The notes under the pieces were generated by a model. It did no database searches, was not told the DNA's origin, and worked only from the letters and a program-made list of their open reading frames with translations. A stretch of 35,800 bases of DNA from Bacteroides sp. CAG:1076 (GTDB lineage: Bacteria > Bacteroidota > Bacteroidia > Bacteroidales > Bacteroidaceae), in assembly GCA_000436795.1 (NCBI GenBank), contig HF993141.1, positions 1-35,800 on the forward strand, read 5' to 3'. The first letter of the stretch is position 1. Each line of letters opens with the position of its first letter. Below, in pieces: positions 18,027 to 26,269 of the stretch. Made by a program: the position numbers and the translations under genes.

Positions 18027-18939
18027 CTTTGATAAAAGAAACTATAATATGGAAAATACGATTGTCGTAGGAATGGGTGAAGCGCTATGGGATGTGCTTC
18101 CCGAAGGAAAGAAAATAGGTGGTGCCCCTGCTAATTTTGCTTATCATGTATCGCAGTTCGGACTGAACAGCCGGGTTGTTAGTGCTGTAGGTGACGACAA
18201 GCTTGGCATGGAGATTCTGGATAATTTCCGTGAGAAGAAATTGAATGCAATGGTAGAAATTGTACCTTATCCTACGGGTACGGTACAGGTAGAGCTTGAT
18301 GATGAGGGAGTACCTTGTTATGATATAAAGGAAGGTGTAGCATGGGATAATATACCTTATACACCGGCACTTGAGGATTTGGCAAAGCATACTAAAGCTG
18401 TTTGCTTTGGTTCTCTGGCACAGCGTAGCGTAGTTTCGCGTGAAACGATAAATCGTTTCCTCGATGCTATGTCTACAGAAAATACGTTGAAGATATTCGA
18501 CATTAATCTTCGTCAGGGATTCTATACCAAAGAAATACTTTGCAATTCTTTTAGAAAGTGCAATGTCTTGAAGATAAATGATGAAGAATTGGTTACCGTG
18601 AGCCGTATGTTCGGTTATCCTGGTATCGATCTTCAGGATAAATGTTGGATATTACTTGCCAAGTATAACTTGAAGATGCTGATTCTTACTTGTGGAGTAA
18701 ATGGAAGTTATGTCTTTACCCCGGGAGATGTTTCTTTTGTTGAAACATCGAAAGTAGAAGTTGCCGATACGGTAGGAGCTGGTGATTCATTTACTGCCGC
18801 ATTTGTTGCTTCTATTTTGAGCGGTCTGTCTATTGGCGAAGCGCATAAACTGGCTGTAGAAACTTCTGCTTATGTTTGTACGCAGAATGGAGCAATGCCT
18901 GTTTTGCCAGAGTCATTGAAAGAACGCGTTATTAAGTAA
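18019..18939 (+). CDS. PfkB-family fructokinase (BT1757-like)
   Basis: Cytoplasmic ATP-dependent kinase that would convert imported fructose to a fructose phosphate for glycolysis. The ribokinase/PfkB fold is shown by the N-terminal GEALWDVLPEGKKIGGAPANFAYH substrate-binding region and by the C-terminal DTVGAGDSFTAAF signature, with catalytic base Asp256 (numbered from 18019). The length of 306 aa is typical. Two starts are possible: ATG 18019, inside the MFS stop region, or ATG 18049. The latter gives MENTIVVGMGEALWD and looks more natural because the family usually begins just before this strand. A long inverted repeat follows the gene. Fructose rather than another sugar is inferred from the locus. 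Confidence 0.92.
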   Translation: MSNFDKRNYNMENTIVVGMGEALWDVLPEGKKIGGAPANFAYHVSQFGLNSRVVSAVGDDKLGMEILDNFREKKLNAMVEIVPYPTGTVQVELDDEGVPCYDIKEGVAWDNIPYTPALEDLAKHTKAVCFGSLAQRSVVSRETINRFLDAMSTENTLKIFDINLRQGFYTKEILCNSFRKCNVLKINDEELVTVSRMFGYPGIDLQDKCWILLAKYNLKMLILTCGVNGSYVFTPGDVSFVETSKVEVADTVGAGDSFTAAFVASILSGLSIGEAHKLAVETSAYVCTQNGAMPVLPESLKERVIK

Positions 18940-18960
18940 CCCCTTTTTTACCCTGCATAT

Positions 18961-19008
18961 CCTTCACACGCTTTGTTGCCGGAAAGGCAAGGACAAAGCG
19001 TGTGAAGG
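18961..19008 (+). terminator. Perfect 16-bp inverted repeat after fructokinase
   Basis: CCTTCACACGCTTTGT (18961-18976) and ACAAAGCGTGTGAAGG (18993-19008) pair without mismatch. The 16-nt loop holds a smaller TGCC/GGCA pairing. A T-run (18944-18949) precedes rather than follows the stem, so this is not a textbook terminator. It divides the catabolic genes from the regulator gene. Confidence 0.55.
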
Positions 19009-19032
19009 TATCGTTATAAATATACATATACT

Positions 19033-21771
19033 ATGAAACATTCTTTGTTTGCCCTGATTCTGCTATTTTCCCTGTTGCTTGTGGGATGTGCCCCGAGAGA
19101 GGTACGTTATGTGATTGGTGTATCGCAATGTAGTGATGATGAGTGGCGCGAACAAATGAATAAGGAACTCCGTCGTGAAGCGTTGTTTTATCCGGGTGTG
19201 GAAGTGGATATCCGCACGGCCAAAGATAACAATGCTCAGCAGATAGCCGATATAGAGGCACTTATCTCCCAGCATGTTGATTTGCTGATCGTTTCTCCTA
19301 ATGAGGCTGAGGCTATTACTCCTATAATCGAAAAAGCATACGATAAAGGAATTCCGGTAGTATTGGTCGACCGGAAAATTCATTCGCGTAAATATACAGC
19401 CTATGTAGGGGCAGATAATTATGAAATAGGGCATCATGTCGGGCGTTACATAGCCGAACGTTTGCAGGGAAAAGGAAATCTGGTGGAAGTAACCGGATTG
19501 CGTGGCTCTACCTCAGCTTTGGAACGACATCGGGGGTTAAAGGACGCTTTAAAGCAAACTCCGGGTATTAAGATTATTGCTTCGGCAGATGCTGCATGGC
19601 TTAAAGGAGCTGCTGAATCAGCTTTCGATACAATTCTTTCACGCTATCCTCATATTGACATGGTATTTGCGCATAACGACCGTATGGCAATAGGTGCATA
19701 CGATGCTGCTGTAAAAAGAAACCGCCAGCATGATATGCTGTTTGTTGGGATCGATGCACTGGCCGGTGAAGGATATGGTGTGGAGCAGGTAGCCGATGGG
19801 CATCTGGATGCTACGTTCATTTATCCTACGGGAGGCGATAAAGTTATGGAGGTAGCGATGAATATTCTTCAAGGAAAAGAGTATACTCGTGAAACAAAGT
19901 TGTCGACAGCACTGGTCAATAAGGCGAATGCCCGTATCATGCAGATGCAGACTGCTCATATCAGTCAGTTGGATACTAAGATCGAAGTATTAGACAGGTT
20001 GCTGGATACGTATCTGATGCGCTATTCTTCTCAGAGAATGTTGCTGTATGCCTGCATCGTCATCCTGATCTTGGTAGCGATGTTACTCTTTTTTGTAGTA
20101 CGTGCATTCTGGACGAAGAACCGGCTGAATGCTGAATTATCTGATCAGAAAAAGCGTCTGGAAGAGCAGCGTGACCAGTTGATAAGTCTTTCCAAGCAAT
20201 TGGAAGAGGCTACCCATGCCAAACTGGCTTTCTTTACCAATGTTTCACATGATTTTCGTACTCCGCTCACTTTAATAGCCGATCCGGTCAATCAGTTGGC
20301 CGAGAGTAAGAATTTAGGAGAGAATGAACGCTTCCTTTTGAATATCATACAAAAGAATGTAACTGTTCTGCTTCGCCTTATCAATCAGATATTAGATTTC
20401 CGCAAGTTCGAAAACGGAAAGTTGGATATGACTTTATCTCGTTTCGACATTTCAGAAAATATCAAGGAGTGGACTGATGCATTCCGTACGTTGTCTTATC
20501 GTAAGCATATCCATTTTGCTGTATCTGTAGATTCCACAGACAAAGGCTATATGATGGTAGCCGATGCTGAAAAGATGGAGCGTATTACGTACAATCTGTT
20601 ATCGAACGCATTTAAGTTTACTCCCGAAAATGGAACTATAGAAGTAAAGCTTTCCATATTCGATAAGGAGAATGTCCGTTGGTTGCGTTATCAGGTTTCT
20701 GATACAGGGATAGGAATGCCGGCAGAACATGTAAAGCATATTTTCGAAAGTTTTTATCAGATAGATGTTCATCATGCTGGATCTGGTATCGGATTGGCAT
20801 TGGTAAAGGCTTTCGTCGAGATGCACGGCGGTACGATTTCGGTAGATAGCAGGAAAGGTAAGGGCACTGTATTTACTATAGAGATGCCGGCCGAACAGCA
20901 AGGAGTTCCCGCTGAACATGTAGAAAAGAATGTAATACTAAAAAATTTAAAGGAAGGAGCTGTTGTATCTGCCGATCAGGAAACAATACAGAGCGTACCT
21001 GAAGTTGTGGAACGAGATGACAGAGAAACGGTTTTGGTTATCGATGATAATCAAGATGTACGCGATTATGTAAAAGTGCTTCTTCGCGATAATTATACTG
21101 TGATAGAGGCGTCCAATGGGCAGGAAGGTGTACAGCAGGCTATGAAGTATGTACCCGATGCGATTATTTGTGACGTAATGATGCCTGTGATGGATGGTAT
21201 GGAGTGCTGTCGCAGGTTGAAGTCGGAAGTGCAGACTTCCCACATTCCGGTTATGATGTTGACTGCCTATACCATGGATGAACAGAAAGTGAAAGGATAT
21301 GAATGCGGGGCCGATTCATATATATTGAAGCCTTTCAGCGCTCGTTTGCTGCTGGTTCGTCTGCGTAATCTGATTGATAATCGCCGTCGTCTGCAAAGTT
21401 TCTTTGCCGATAAAACTTCGCTCCATAAAGAACCGATTGCCGACTTGGATAAAGGCTTTGTCGAAAAACTGCGGTCGCTGATTGAAGAACAGTTAGGTAA
21501 CTCCGAATTAAGTGTGGAGGACTTGGGCGATAAGATCGGAATGAGTCGTGTTCAGTTGTATAGAAAAGCCAAGGCACTGACAGGTTATTCTCCGAATGAA
21601 CTGCTTCGCATAGCCCGTCTGAAGAAAGCAGCTTCATTACTTGCTTCTACCGAAAAAACAATTGCCGAAATTACGTATGAAGTTGGTTTCAGTTCGCCTT
21701 CTTATTTTACGAAATGTTATAAAGACTATTTTGGCGAAAGTCCTACAGACTTCTTGAAACGGAAAGGATAA
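19033..21771 (+). CDS. Hybrid two-component system regulator with periplasmic sugar-binding sensor (BT1754-like)
   Basis: Single-protein sensor and regulator (912 aa) expected to activate this locus when fructose is bound. Domains in order: N-terminal hydrophobic segment (1-18), periplasmic-binding-protein type I sensor (about 25-320), transmembrane helix (about 335-358), coiled-coil linker, HisKA with phospho-acceptor His406 in NVSHDFRTPLTLI, HATPase (about 505-620, with DTGIGMP and GSGIGLALVK), receiver domain with Asp714 in CDVMMPVMDG, and a C-terminal AraC-type HTH (about 805-910). The ribose-binding-protein-like sensor, instead of the two-propeller sensor of most such regulators, is the hallmark of BT1754, which is known to bind fructose. 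The N-terminus reads LLVG-Cys19, a lipobox-like sequence that is odd for this family. Direct repeats at 9940-9968 are a possible target. Confidence 0.94.
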   Translation: MKHSLFALILLFSLLLVGCAPREVRYVIGVSQCSDDEWREQMNKELRREALFYPGVEVDIRTAKDNNAQQIADIEALISQHVDLLIVSPNEAEAITPIIEKAYDKGIPVVLVDRKIHSRKYTAYVGADNYEIGHHVGRYIAERLQGKGNLVEVTGLRGSTSALERHRGLKDALKQTPGIKIIASADAAWLKGAAESAFDTILSRYPHIDMVFAHNDRMAIGAYDAAVKRNRQHDMLFVGIDALAGEGYGVEQVADGHLDATFIYPTGGDKVMEVAMNILQGKEYTRETKLSTALVNKANARIMQMQTAHISQLDTKIEVLDRLLDTYLMRYSSQRMLLYACIVILILVAMLLFFVVRAFWTKNRLNAELSDQKKRLEEQRDQLISLSKQLEEATHAKLAFFTNVSHDFRTPLTLIADPVNQLAESKNLGENERFLLNIIQKNVTVLLRLINQILDFRKFENGKLDMTLSRFDISENIKEWTDAFRTLSYRKHIHFAVSVDSTDKGYMMVADAEKMERITYNLLSNAFKFTPENGTIEVKLSIFDKENVRWLRYQVSDTGIGMPAEHVKHIFESFYQIDVHHAGSGIGLALVKAFVEMHGGTISVDSRKGKGTVFTIEMPAEQQGVPAEHVEKNVILKNLKEGAVVSADQETIQSVPEVVERDDRETVLVIDDNQDVRDYVKVLLRDNYTVIEASNGQEGVQQAMKYVPDAIICDVMMPVMDGMECCRRLKSEVQTSHIPVMMLTAYTMDEQKVKGYECGADSYILKPFSARLLLVRLRNLIDNRRRLQSFFADKTSLHKEPIADLDKGFVEKLRSLIEEQLGNSELSVEDLGDKIGMSRVQLYRKAKALTGYSPNELLRIARLKKAASLLASTEKTIAEITYEVGFSSPSYFTKCYKDYFGESPTDFLKRKG

Positions 21772-21787
21772 TTTCCGCCGATGAATG

Positions 21788-21834
21788 GAAGAAAACGTCA
21801 GCGGGTTTTAAAAAAATGTCCCGACGTTTTCTTC
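21788..21834 (+). terminator. Inverted repeat after the regulator gene
   Basis: GAAGAAAACGTC (21788-21799) pairs with GACGTTTTCTTC (21823-21834), and GGG/CCC inside can add three pairs after a small bulge. It begins 17 bp after the stop. The following T-run is weak (GTTTCCC). It probably ends the fructan locus. Confidence 0.5.
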
Positions 21835-21950
21835 AGTTTCCCGCGAGAGTTTTTGAAGCCTTTTTTTGAATTCTTAAAGCAGAATCTTTGTGCTTGTAGT
21901 TACAGGTCTTTCTGTCTGTATTAAAGCGTTTAACTTTCATTATAGGTTCG

Positions 21951-21966
21951 TGTCACCTATGTGACA
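21951..21966 (+). promoter_or_regulatory. CRP/FNR-family-like palindromic operator upstream of ric
   Basis: TGTCACCTATGTGACA is a perfect 6-4-6 palindrome with the TGT...ACA edges of CRP/FNR-type sites. Its centre lies about 41-43 bp before the start predicted from the -7 box at 21988, the class II activator position. An HcpR-like nitrosative-stress regulator is a candidate; this is inferred from family knowledge. Confidence 0.6.
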
Positions 21967-21987
21967 AAGTTTGTTGAGTATGAAGCA

Positions 21988-21995
21988 TACCTTTG
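21988..21995 (+). promoter_or_regulatory. -7 promoter box of ric (TACCTTTG)
   Basis: TACCTTTG fits the TAnnTTTG consensus, giving a transcript from about 22000 and a leader of about 22 nt. No properly spaced TTTG -33 box is seen, which fits activation from the adjacent palindrome. Confidence 0.6.
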
Positions 21996-22022
21996 CACCC
22001 GTAATCAATAAAGGATATAAAT

Positions 22023-22751
22023 ATGAAAGCAACAGACTGGAAATATACAAGTGTAGGAAATATTGTTGCCGAGGATTTTGCTGCGGCTAAAGTATTTAAG
22101 AAATATGGCATTGATTTTTGCTGCCACGGAGAAACAACATTGGATAAAGCATGTACCGATCTTGGATTGTCTGCCGAAGAGGTGATACAGGCACTTGAAC
22201 GTCAGGAAGCTGATGGAGGAGGCCGTATTCCTTTTGCTTCGTGGCCGCTCGATTTGCTGATGGACTATATCTTGAAGATACACCATCGCGGTATCCGTGC
22301 ACGAGGACCTGAATTGTTGTCTTTGTTGGAGAAAGTAGAACGGGTACATGGCGAGGCACATCCGGAACTACATGAACTGAAGGCATTGGTTACTGAATCG
22401 TTGCAGGATCTGGAAATGCACTTGCAGAAAGAAGAAAATGTTTTGTTCCCTTATTTATACGATTTATATGCTGCTCAAGAAAAAGGACAGCGTATGGAGC
22501 CGATGCATTGTGGTACGATAGCCAATCCTATCCGTGTAATGAAGATGGAACATGAAGGAGAAGGTAACCGTTATCTGCATATCATTAAACTGACCGGACA
22601 TTTTTCTGTCCCGCAAGATGGCTGTGCCAGCTACCGTTTGTTAATGCAGGAACTGGAAGCTTTCGTAGATGCTCTGTTCGAACATATACATTTGGAGAAT
22701 AATTTGCTGTTCCCTCGTTTTGAAGAGATCGAACGTAAAATTGTATATTGA
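22023..22751 (+). CDS. ric: Iron-sulfur cluster repair di-iron protein (Ric/ScdA/YtfE family)
   Basis: Cytoplasmic protein thought to repair Fe-S clusters damaged by nitric oxide or oxidants. The 242-aa length is typical for the two-domain form. Residues about 5-60 are the ScdA N-terminal (DUF542) domain, with Cys33-Cys34 in DFCCHGETTL. The rest is a hemerythrin-like four-helix bundle whose metal ligands are suggested by IHHRGIR, HLQKEENVLFPYL, MKMEHEGEG and HIHLENNLLFPRF. It stands alone, with its own promoter, a CRP/FNR-like site upstream and a strong terminator downstream, so it is probably induced on its own during nitrosative or oxidative stress. The regulatory part is inference. Confidence 0.93.
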   Translation: MKATDWKYTSVGNIVAEDFAAAKVFKKYGIDFCCHGETTLDKACTDLGLSAEEVIQALERQEADGGGRIPFASWPLDLLMDYILKIHHRGIRARGPELLSLLEKVERVHGEAHPELHELKALVTESLQDLEMHLQKEENVLFPYLYDLYAAQEKGQRMEPMHCGTIANPIRVMKMEHEGEGNRYLHIIKLTGHFSVPQDGCASYRLLMQELEAFVDALFEHIHLENNLLFPRFEEIERKIVY

Positions 22752-22813
22752 TGGTAGGACAGGGGATTCTCATGGATATGATAACCTGTCGAGTGAAAGA
22801 TATTCAATTTATG

Positions 22814-22846
22814 AGCCACCTGTTAGAGGGTGGCTTTTTTATTTTT
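22814..22846 (+). terminator. Strong intrinsic terminator of ric
   Basis: AGCCACC, an 8-nt loop and GGTGGCT form a GC-rich 7-bp stem followed by TTTTTTATTTTT. The stem starts 62 bp after the ric stop. Confidence 0.85.
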
Positions 22847-22974
22847 CCCTTACGGCTTATTCTCGTCGTAATCTTGTTGAAGCAAACGATAAACTGATAG
22901 ATAGCTCTTTAGAATATCTTGGCTGGTAGTAACAAAAAGCAGGATATTTATTTCAATATATACTATTTAAGTAC

Positions 22975-22982
22975 TACTTTTG
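22975..22982 (+). promoter_or_regulatory. -7 promoter box of the DUF3256-like gene (TACTTTTG)
   Basis: TACTTTTG matches TAnnTTTG 53 bp before the start at 23036. The DNA before it is AT-rich, without a clear TTTG -33 element. Confidence 0.5.
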
Positions 22983-23035
22983 CAGGCAATGAGTACTTTT
23001 AGTAACTTCAAAATCACATAAAAACGAAATATTTT

Positions 23036-23677
23036 ATGAAAAAGATATTGTTTGTAGTCGGAGTGTTACTTTGTTGTTTAAGTATACAGGCACAAGACAT
23101 GAAATCATTGTTCATTGCTTTGCCCGATTCACTTTCACCTATGCTGACAAAAGTAAACAGAGAGGACTTCGGAGATTTCCTGGCCAGTAACATGAAAGCA
23201 GAAGTAAAAAACCGTTTTGGAAATACTTCGGAGATGCTGAAGCTGACAGATAATTACCTGAAACTGAAAATCAGTAAGGTAAGTATGGCTGAAATGAAAT
23301 TGCTTCCGCTGAATGATTCGGTGAAAGTAATTTGTGTAGTACATACATTCGAGGGACCGGCAAGCGACAGCAGTATTTCATTTTATGATACATCGTGGAA
23401 GCGACTTCCGGCAGATAAATTTCTTACTTTGCCGGTAGAAGATGCTTTTTATAAGACACCGGCTTCGGAGGTTCAGGCCGATTCATTGAAGAATTTGCGT
23501 GCGCGGGCAGATATGTTCCTGCTTAAAGCAGATTTATCGGAAACAGATAATACTTTATCGTTTACTTATGCTACTCCCGATTATTTGGATAAGGAAACTG
23601 CTGAGGAGATAAAGCCCTATCTGGTACAGGAGCCCTTGAAATATATCTGGAAAGAAGGACACTTTGTACGTCTTTAA
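23036..23677 (+). CDS. Secreted DUF3256-like protein
   Basis: Small periplasmic or outer-surface protein of unknown function, 213 aa. A clear Sec signal peptide ends at SIQAQ (cleavage after residue 20). The mature part has no Cys and no recognisable catalytic motif, and is predicted alpha/beta with the strand-rich segment LKLKISKVSMAEMKLLPL. The overall pattern and length resemble the DUF3256 family common in Bacteroidales; this is recognised from memory. It is monocistronic, with its own -7 box and a 339-bp gap after it, so the neighbourhood gives no hint of its job. Confidence 0.75.
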   Translation: MKKILFVVGVLLCCLSIQAQDMKSLFIALPDSLSPMLTKVNREDFGDFLASNMKAEVKNRFGNTSEMLKLTDNYLKLKISKVSMAEMKLLPLNDSVKVICVVHTFEGPASDSSISFYDTSWKRLPADKFLTLPVEDAFYKTPASEVQADSLKNLRARADMFLLKADLSETDNTLSFTYATPDYLDKETAEEIKPYLVQEPLKYIWKEGHFVRL

Positions 23678-24016
23678 TCTCCTCGGAAGAATATAAATTA
23701 CTCTTATCATACGAAGAATGCATGAAGATATGATTTACAGCCAATTGTTGTTTTATTGTAACGCCTGTATGTTTAATAACATGTATTCGAAATAAATAAA
23801 TGCTTTTCGTATGAAAATACATAAAAAATCGTTAACTACGCTCTGTTTTTTAGTGGAAAAATGCTATATTTGAAACGATTTTTTGAAACCTCAGTGTCTG
23901 GAAAAGACATTTTTAATGTAGATTTGTTTTGAACCGGCAGTTGTACCGAAGCGAGAATATAGATAGAGAGTCGAAAAATTACTTGCAGGTACAGGCTGAA
24001 AAATAGTATAAACGTA
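23678..24016 (+). other. 339-bp intergenic region with the M23 promoter and a long leader
   Basis: No coding region is convincing here. An AT-rich stretch to about 23840 holds only a distant CATACGAA/TTCGTATG pair (23708-23715 / 23806-23813). The -7 box at 23865 would start a leader of about 137 nt. That leader contains a small TGTCT/AAGACA hairpin (around 23897-23912) but no riboswitch I recognise and no intrinsic terminator. Confidence 0.6.
23865..23872 (+). promoter_or_regulatory. -7 promoter box of the M23 peptidase gene (TATATTTG)
   Basis: TATATTTG is an exact TAnnTTTG match in a suitable AT-rich context. It predicts a start near 23878 and a leader of roughly 137 nt before 24017. Confidence 0.55.
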
Positions 24017-24925
24017 ATGATTTTAAAATGTATTAGAACAGTCGCAGTAGCAGCCTTGGCTTTAGTCAGTATAAATGTATCCGGACAGGATTTGTTGGCT
24101 CGCCAGGCTCCAATCGACAGAAAATTAAAAGCAGTAGATTCTTTGGCATTGATTCGCCAGATAAAAGCAGAACAGGCAGTTTATCCTGCTTATAGTCTTT
24201 ATCCCAACTGGAACAACGATCGTGTTCACGCTTATGGTAACACTGTACAGGTTCCAGATAGTTTCCGTATCGATTTGACGGGGTTCTGCATGCCAACTTC
24301 TCATACGATAATTACTTCTAAGTGCGGTCCGCGTTGGCGTCGTATGCACAATGGACTTGATATCAAGGTATATATCGGCGATACTATCCGTGCGGCCTTT
24401 GACGGTAAAGTGCGTATGGTAAAATATGAACGTCGTGGTTACGGTAAATATGTAGTTATACGTCATGATAACGGACTGGAAACCATTTACGGTCACCTTT
24501 CGAAACAGATTGTTAAGGAGAATGAGTATGTGAAAGCAGGAGATCCTATTGGATTGGGTGGTAATACCGGACGTTCTACTGGTTCACATTTGCACTTCGA
24601 AACTCGTTTTTTGGGCGAGGTCATCAATCCGGAATTTATGTTTGATTTCCCCAAACAAGATATTGTAGCAGATAGTTATTTGTTCATTCGCGGAGCTAAC
24701 CGCTATGAATATCAGCGTTCACGAGCTATGTCGGCTGTAAAGAGTGGCAAGTCGGGAGCAGCAGATGCTGAGAAGTCCGCAATTCGTTATCACAAGATTC
24801 GTAAGGGTGATACATTAGGACGTATTTCTCGTTTGTATCATGTTTCTATCGATCGCTTGTGTCAGATAAACGGTATCAAGCGTACCACGACCTTACGTAT
24901 TGGTCAGGTACTGAGATGTTCTTAA
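24017..24925 (+). CDS. M23 family metallopeptidase with C-terminal LysM domain
   Basis: Secreted cell-wall endopeptidase or a regulator of one, 302 aa. A signal peptide ends near NVSGQ. The M23 (lysostaphin/LytM-like) domain covers about residues 90-210 and keeps all zinc and catalytic residues: His111 and Asp115 in HNGLD, His160 in YGHLS, and His191/His193 in HLHFE. It is therefore probably active rather than an EnvC/NlpD-like pseudo-enzyme. A basic linker (about 228-258) leads to one LysM domain (about 257-301, HKIRKGDTLGRISRLYHVS) that would bind peptidoglycan glycan strands. It is monocistronic, convergent with the arginine operon, and closed by a strong terminator. Confidence 0.93.
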   Translation: MILKCIRTVAVAALALVSINVSGQDLLARQAPIDRKLKAVDSLALIRQIKAEQAVYPAYSLYPNWNNDRVHAYGNTVQVPDSFRIDLTGFCMPTSHTIITSKCGPRWRRMHNGLDIKVYIGDTIRAAFDGKVRMVKYERRGYGKYVVIRHDNGLETIYGHLSKQIVKENEYVKAGDPIGLGGNTGRSTGSHLHFETRFLGEVINPEFMFDFPKQDIVADSYLFIRGANRYEYQRSRAMSAVKSGKSGAADAEKSAIRYHKIRKGDTLGRISRLYHVSIDRLCQINGIKRTTTLRIGQVLRCS

Positions 24926-24995
24926 TGTAATGTAAATTGTAGAGGATTCTTGGATAAAAGCGAAGGAGAGTGTATTCTACCTTTCCTGCTGAAAA

Positions 24996-25033
24996 AGTGT
25001 CATATTAGTGAGTAGATATGACGCTTTTTTTTT
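24996..25033 (+). terminator. Intrinsic terminator of the M23 gene
   Basis: AGTGTCATAT (24996-25005) pairs with ATATGACGCT (25016-25025) with one G-U, followed by a run of nine T. An A-run before the stem could let it act on the opposite strand too. Confidence 0.85.
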
Positions 25034-25047
25034 GTGCCTTGTATAAC

Positions 25048-25091
25048 AAAATAGCCATATCAATCCTCGTTTAGAGTTATGATATGGCTAT
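25048..25091 (-). terminator. Intrinsic terminator of the arginine operon
   Basis: ATAGCCATATCA (25051-25062) and TGATATGGCTAT (25080-25091) form a perfect 12-bp stem. Read on the minus strand, TTTTGTTATAC follows. It lies 26 bp after the argD stop. Confidence 0.75.
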
Positions 25092-25116
25092 TGTATCTTA
25101 TATGTGTTGAGTTTCT

Positions 25117-26244
25117 TTATTTGGTCAGAACGTTGTTCAGACGGCTCAGGAACTCATCAGCTTCGGTCATGCTTAAGCAGAGAGGAGGAAGCAGACGGAT
25201 AACATTTGTACCGCTTACGCCGGTAAATACTTTCTGTTCGAACAACAGGCGCTGGCGTAATTCTTTTATAGGTTCGGCAAATTCCATTCCAATCATTAGT
25301 CCAAGTCCACGAACTTCTTTGATTTGTGGGAATTTTTTCAACTCCTCAATCAGGTGACTACCTACGTGTGCTGCGTTTTCTATCAGATTCTCTTCTTTCA
25401 TTACATCGAGGACAGCAATAGCGGCTGCACAGGCAAGATGATTTCCTCCGAATGTAGTACCCAGTTGTCCGTATACCGGAGTAAATTTAGGACTGATAAG
25501 TACACCTGCCATTGGGAAACCGTTTCCGATGCCTTTGGCTACGGTGATAAGATCGGGGCGTATGCCTGCGTACTGATGTGCAAAGAATTTTCCGCTTCGT
25601 CCGTATCCTGACTGGATTTCGTCGAGTATCAGTACGGTATTGTTTTCGTCGCATGCCTGACGTAGAGCCTGCATAAACTCATTGGTAGGCAACTGGATGC
25701 CACCTACTCCTTGAATACCTTCGATGATGACGGCACATACATCGCCTTTGGCAAGTTCGGCCTTCATACTGTCGGTATCATTGAGCGGGAGATAAGTTAC
25801 ATGCCCGTTATCGTTGATAGGAGCAATGATTTTAGGATTGTTTGTTACTTCTACAGCCAGCGAAGTACGTCCGTGGAAAGCCTTGGCAAATGAAATGACA
25901 CGGGTACGTCCGTTATAAAAAGATGCGAGCTTCAGTGCGTTCTCGTTTGCTTCAGCTCCCGAGTTGATAAGAAAGAGCTGATAATCGTCGTAACCACACA
26001 TTGCGCCCAAACGGTCGGCAACTTCCTGCTGCAATTTGTTGATGACTGAGTTCGAATAGAATCCCAGTTTGGCTACTTGTTTGCTGATTGCTTCTACGTA
26101 GTGCGGATGAGCATGGCCGATGGATATTACAGCATGTCCTCCGTAAAGGTCAAGATATTCCTGACCTTTATCGTCCCACACGTGGCAACCTTTTCCCTGT
26201 ACAATGTTTACGTCGAATAAGGGATATACGTCGAATAGTTTCAT
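25117..26244 (-). CDS. argD: Acetyl/succinylornithine aminotransferase ArgD
   Basis: PLP-dependent class III aminotransferase (375 aa) that makes N-acylornithine from N-acylglutamate semialdehyde using glutamate. Visible features are DLYGGHAVISIGHAHPHY near the N-terminus, INSGAEANENALKLA in the cofactor region, ILDEIQSGYGRSGKFFAHQ, and Lys237 in VAKGIGNGFPMAG as the Schiff-base lysine. Bacteroides are known to use N-succinyl rather than N-acetyl intermediates in arginine synthesis, so the real substrate is probably N-succinylglutamate semialdehyde. It is the last gene of the operon, 25 bp after argC, and followed by a terminator. Confidence 0.93.
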   Translation of the reverse strand: MKLFDVYPLFDVNIVQGKGCHVWDDKGQEYLDLYGGHAVISIGHAHPHYVEAISKQVAKLGFYSNSVINKLQQEVADRLGAMCGYDDYQLFLINSGAEANENALKLASFYNGRTRVISFAKAFHGRTSLAVEVTNNPKIIAPINDNGHVTYLPLNDTDSMKAELAKGDVCAVIIEGIQGVGGIQLPTNEFMQALRQACDENNTVLILDEIQSGYGRSGKFFAHQYAGIRPDLITVAKGIGNGFPMAGVLISPKFTPVYGQLGTTFGGNHLACAAAIAVLDVMKEENLIENAAHVGSHLIEELKKFPQIKEVRGLGLMIGMEFAEPIKELRQRLLFEQKVFTGVSGTNVIRLLPPLCLSMTEADEFLSRLNNVLTK

Positions 26245-26269
26245 GGCTTGTTTAAATTGTTTTTATCAC

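Noticed and set aside
22669..22929. 86-codon plus-strand frame after ric
   Set aside because: It begins inside ric in another frame and reads straight through the ric terminator stem and T-tract, so coding is very unlikely.
23708..23813. CATACGAA / TTCGTATG inverted pair in the gap before the M23 gene
   Set aside because: Eight bases separated by 90 bp in AT-rich DNA is too weak for a structural claim.
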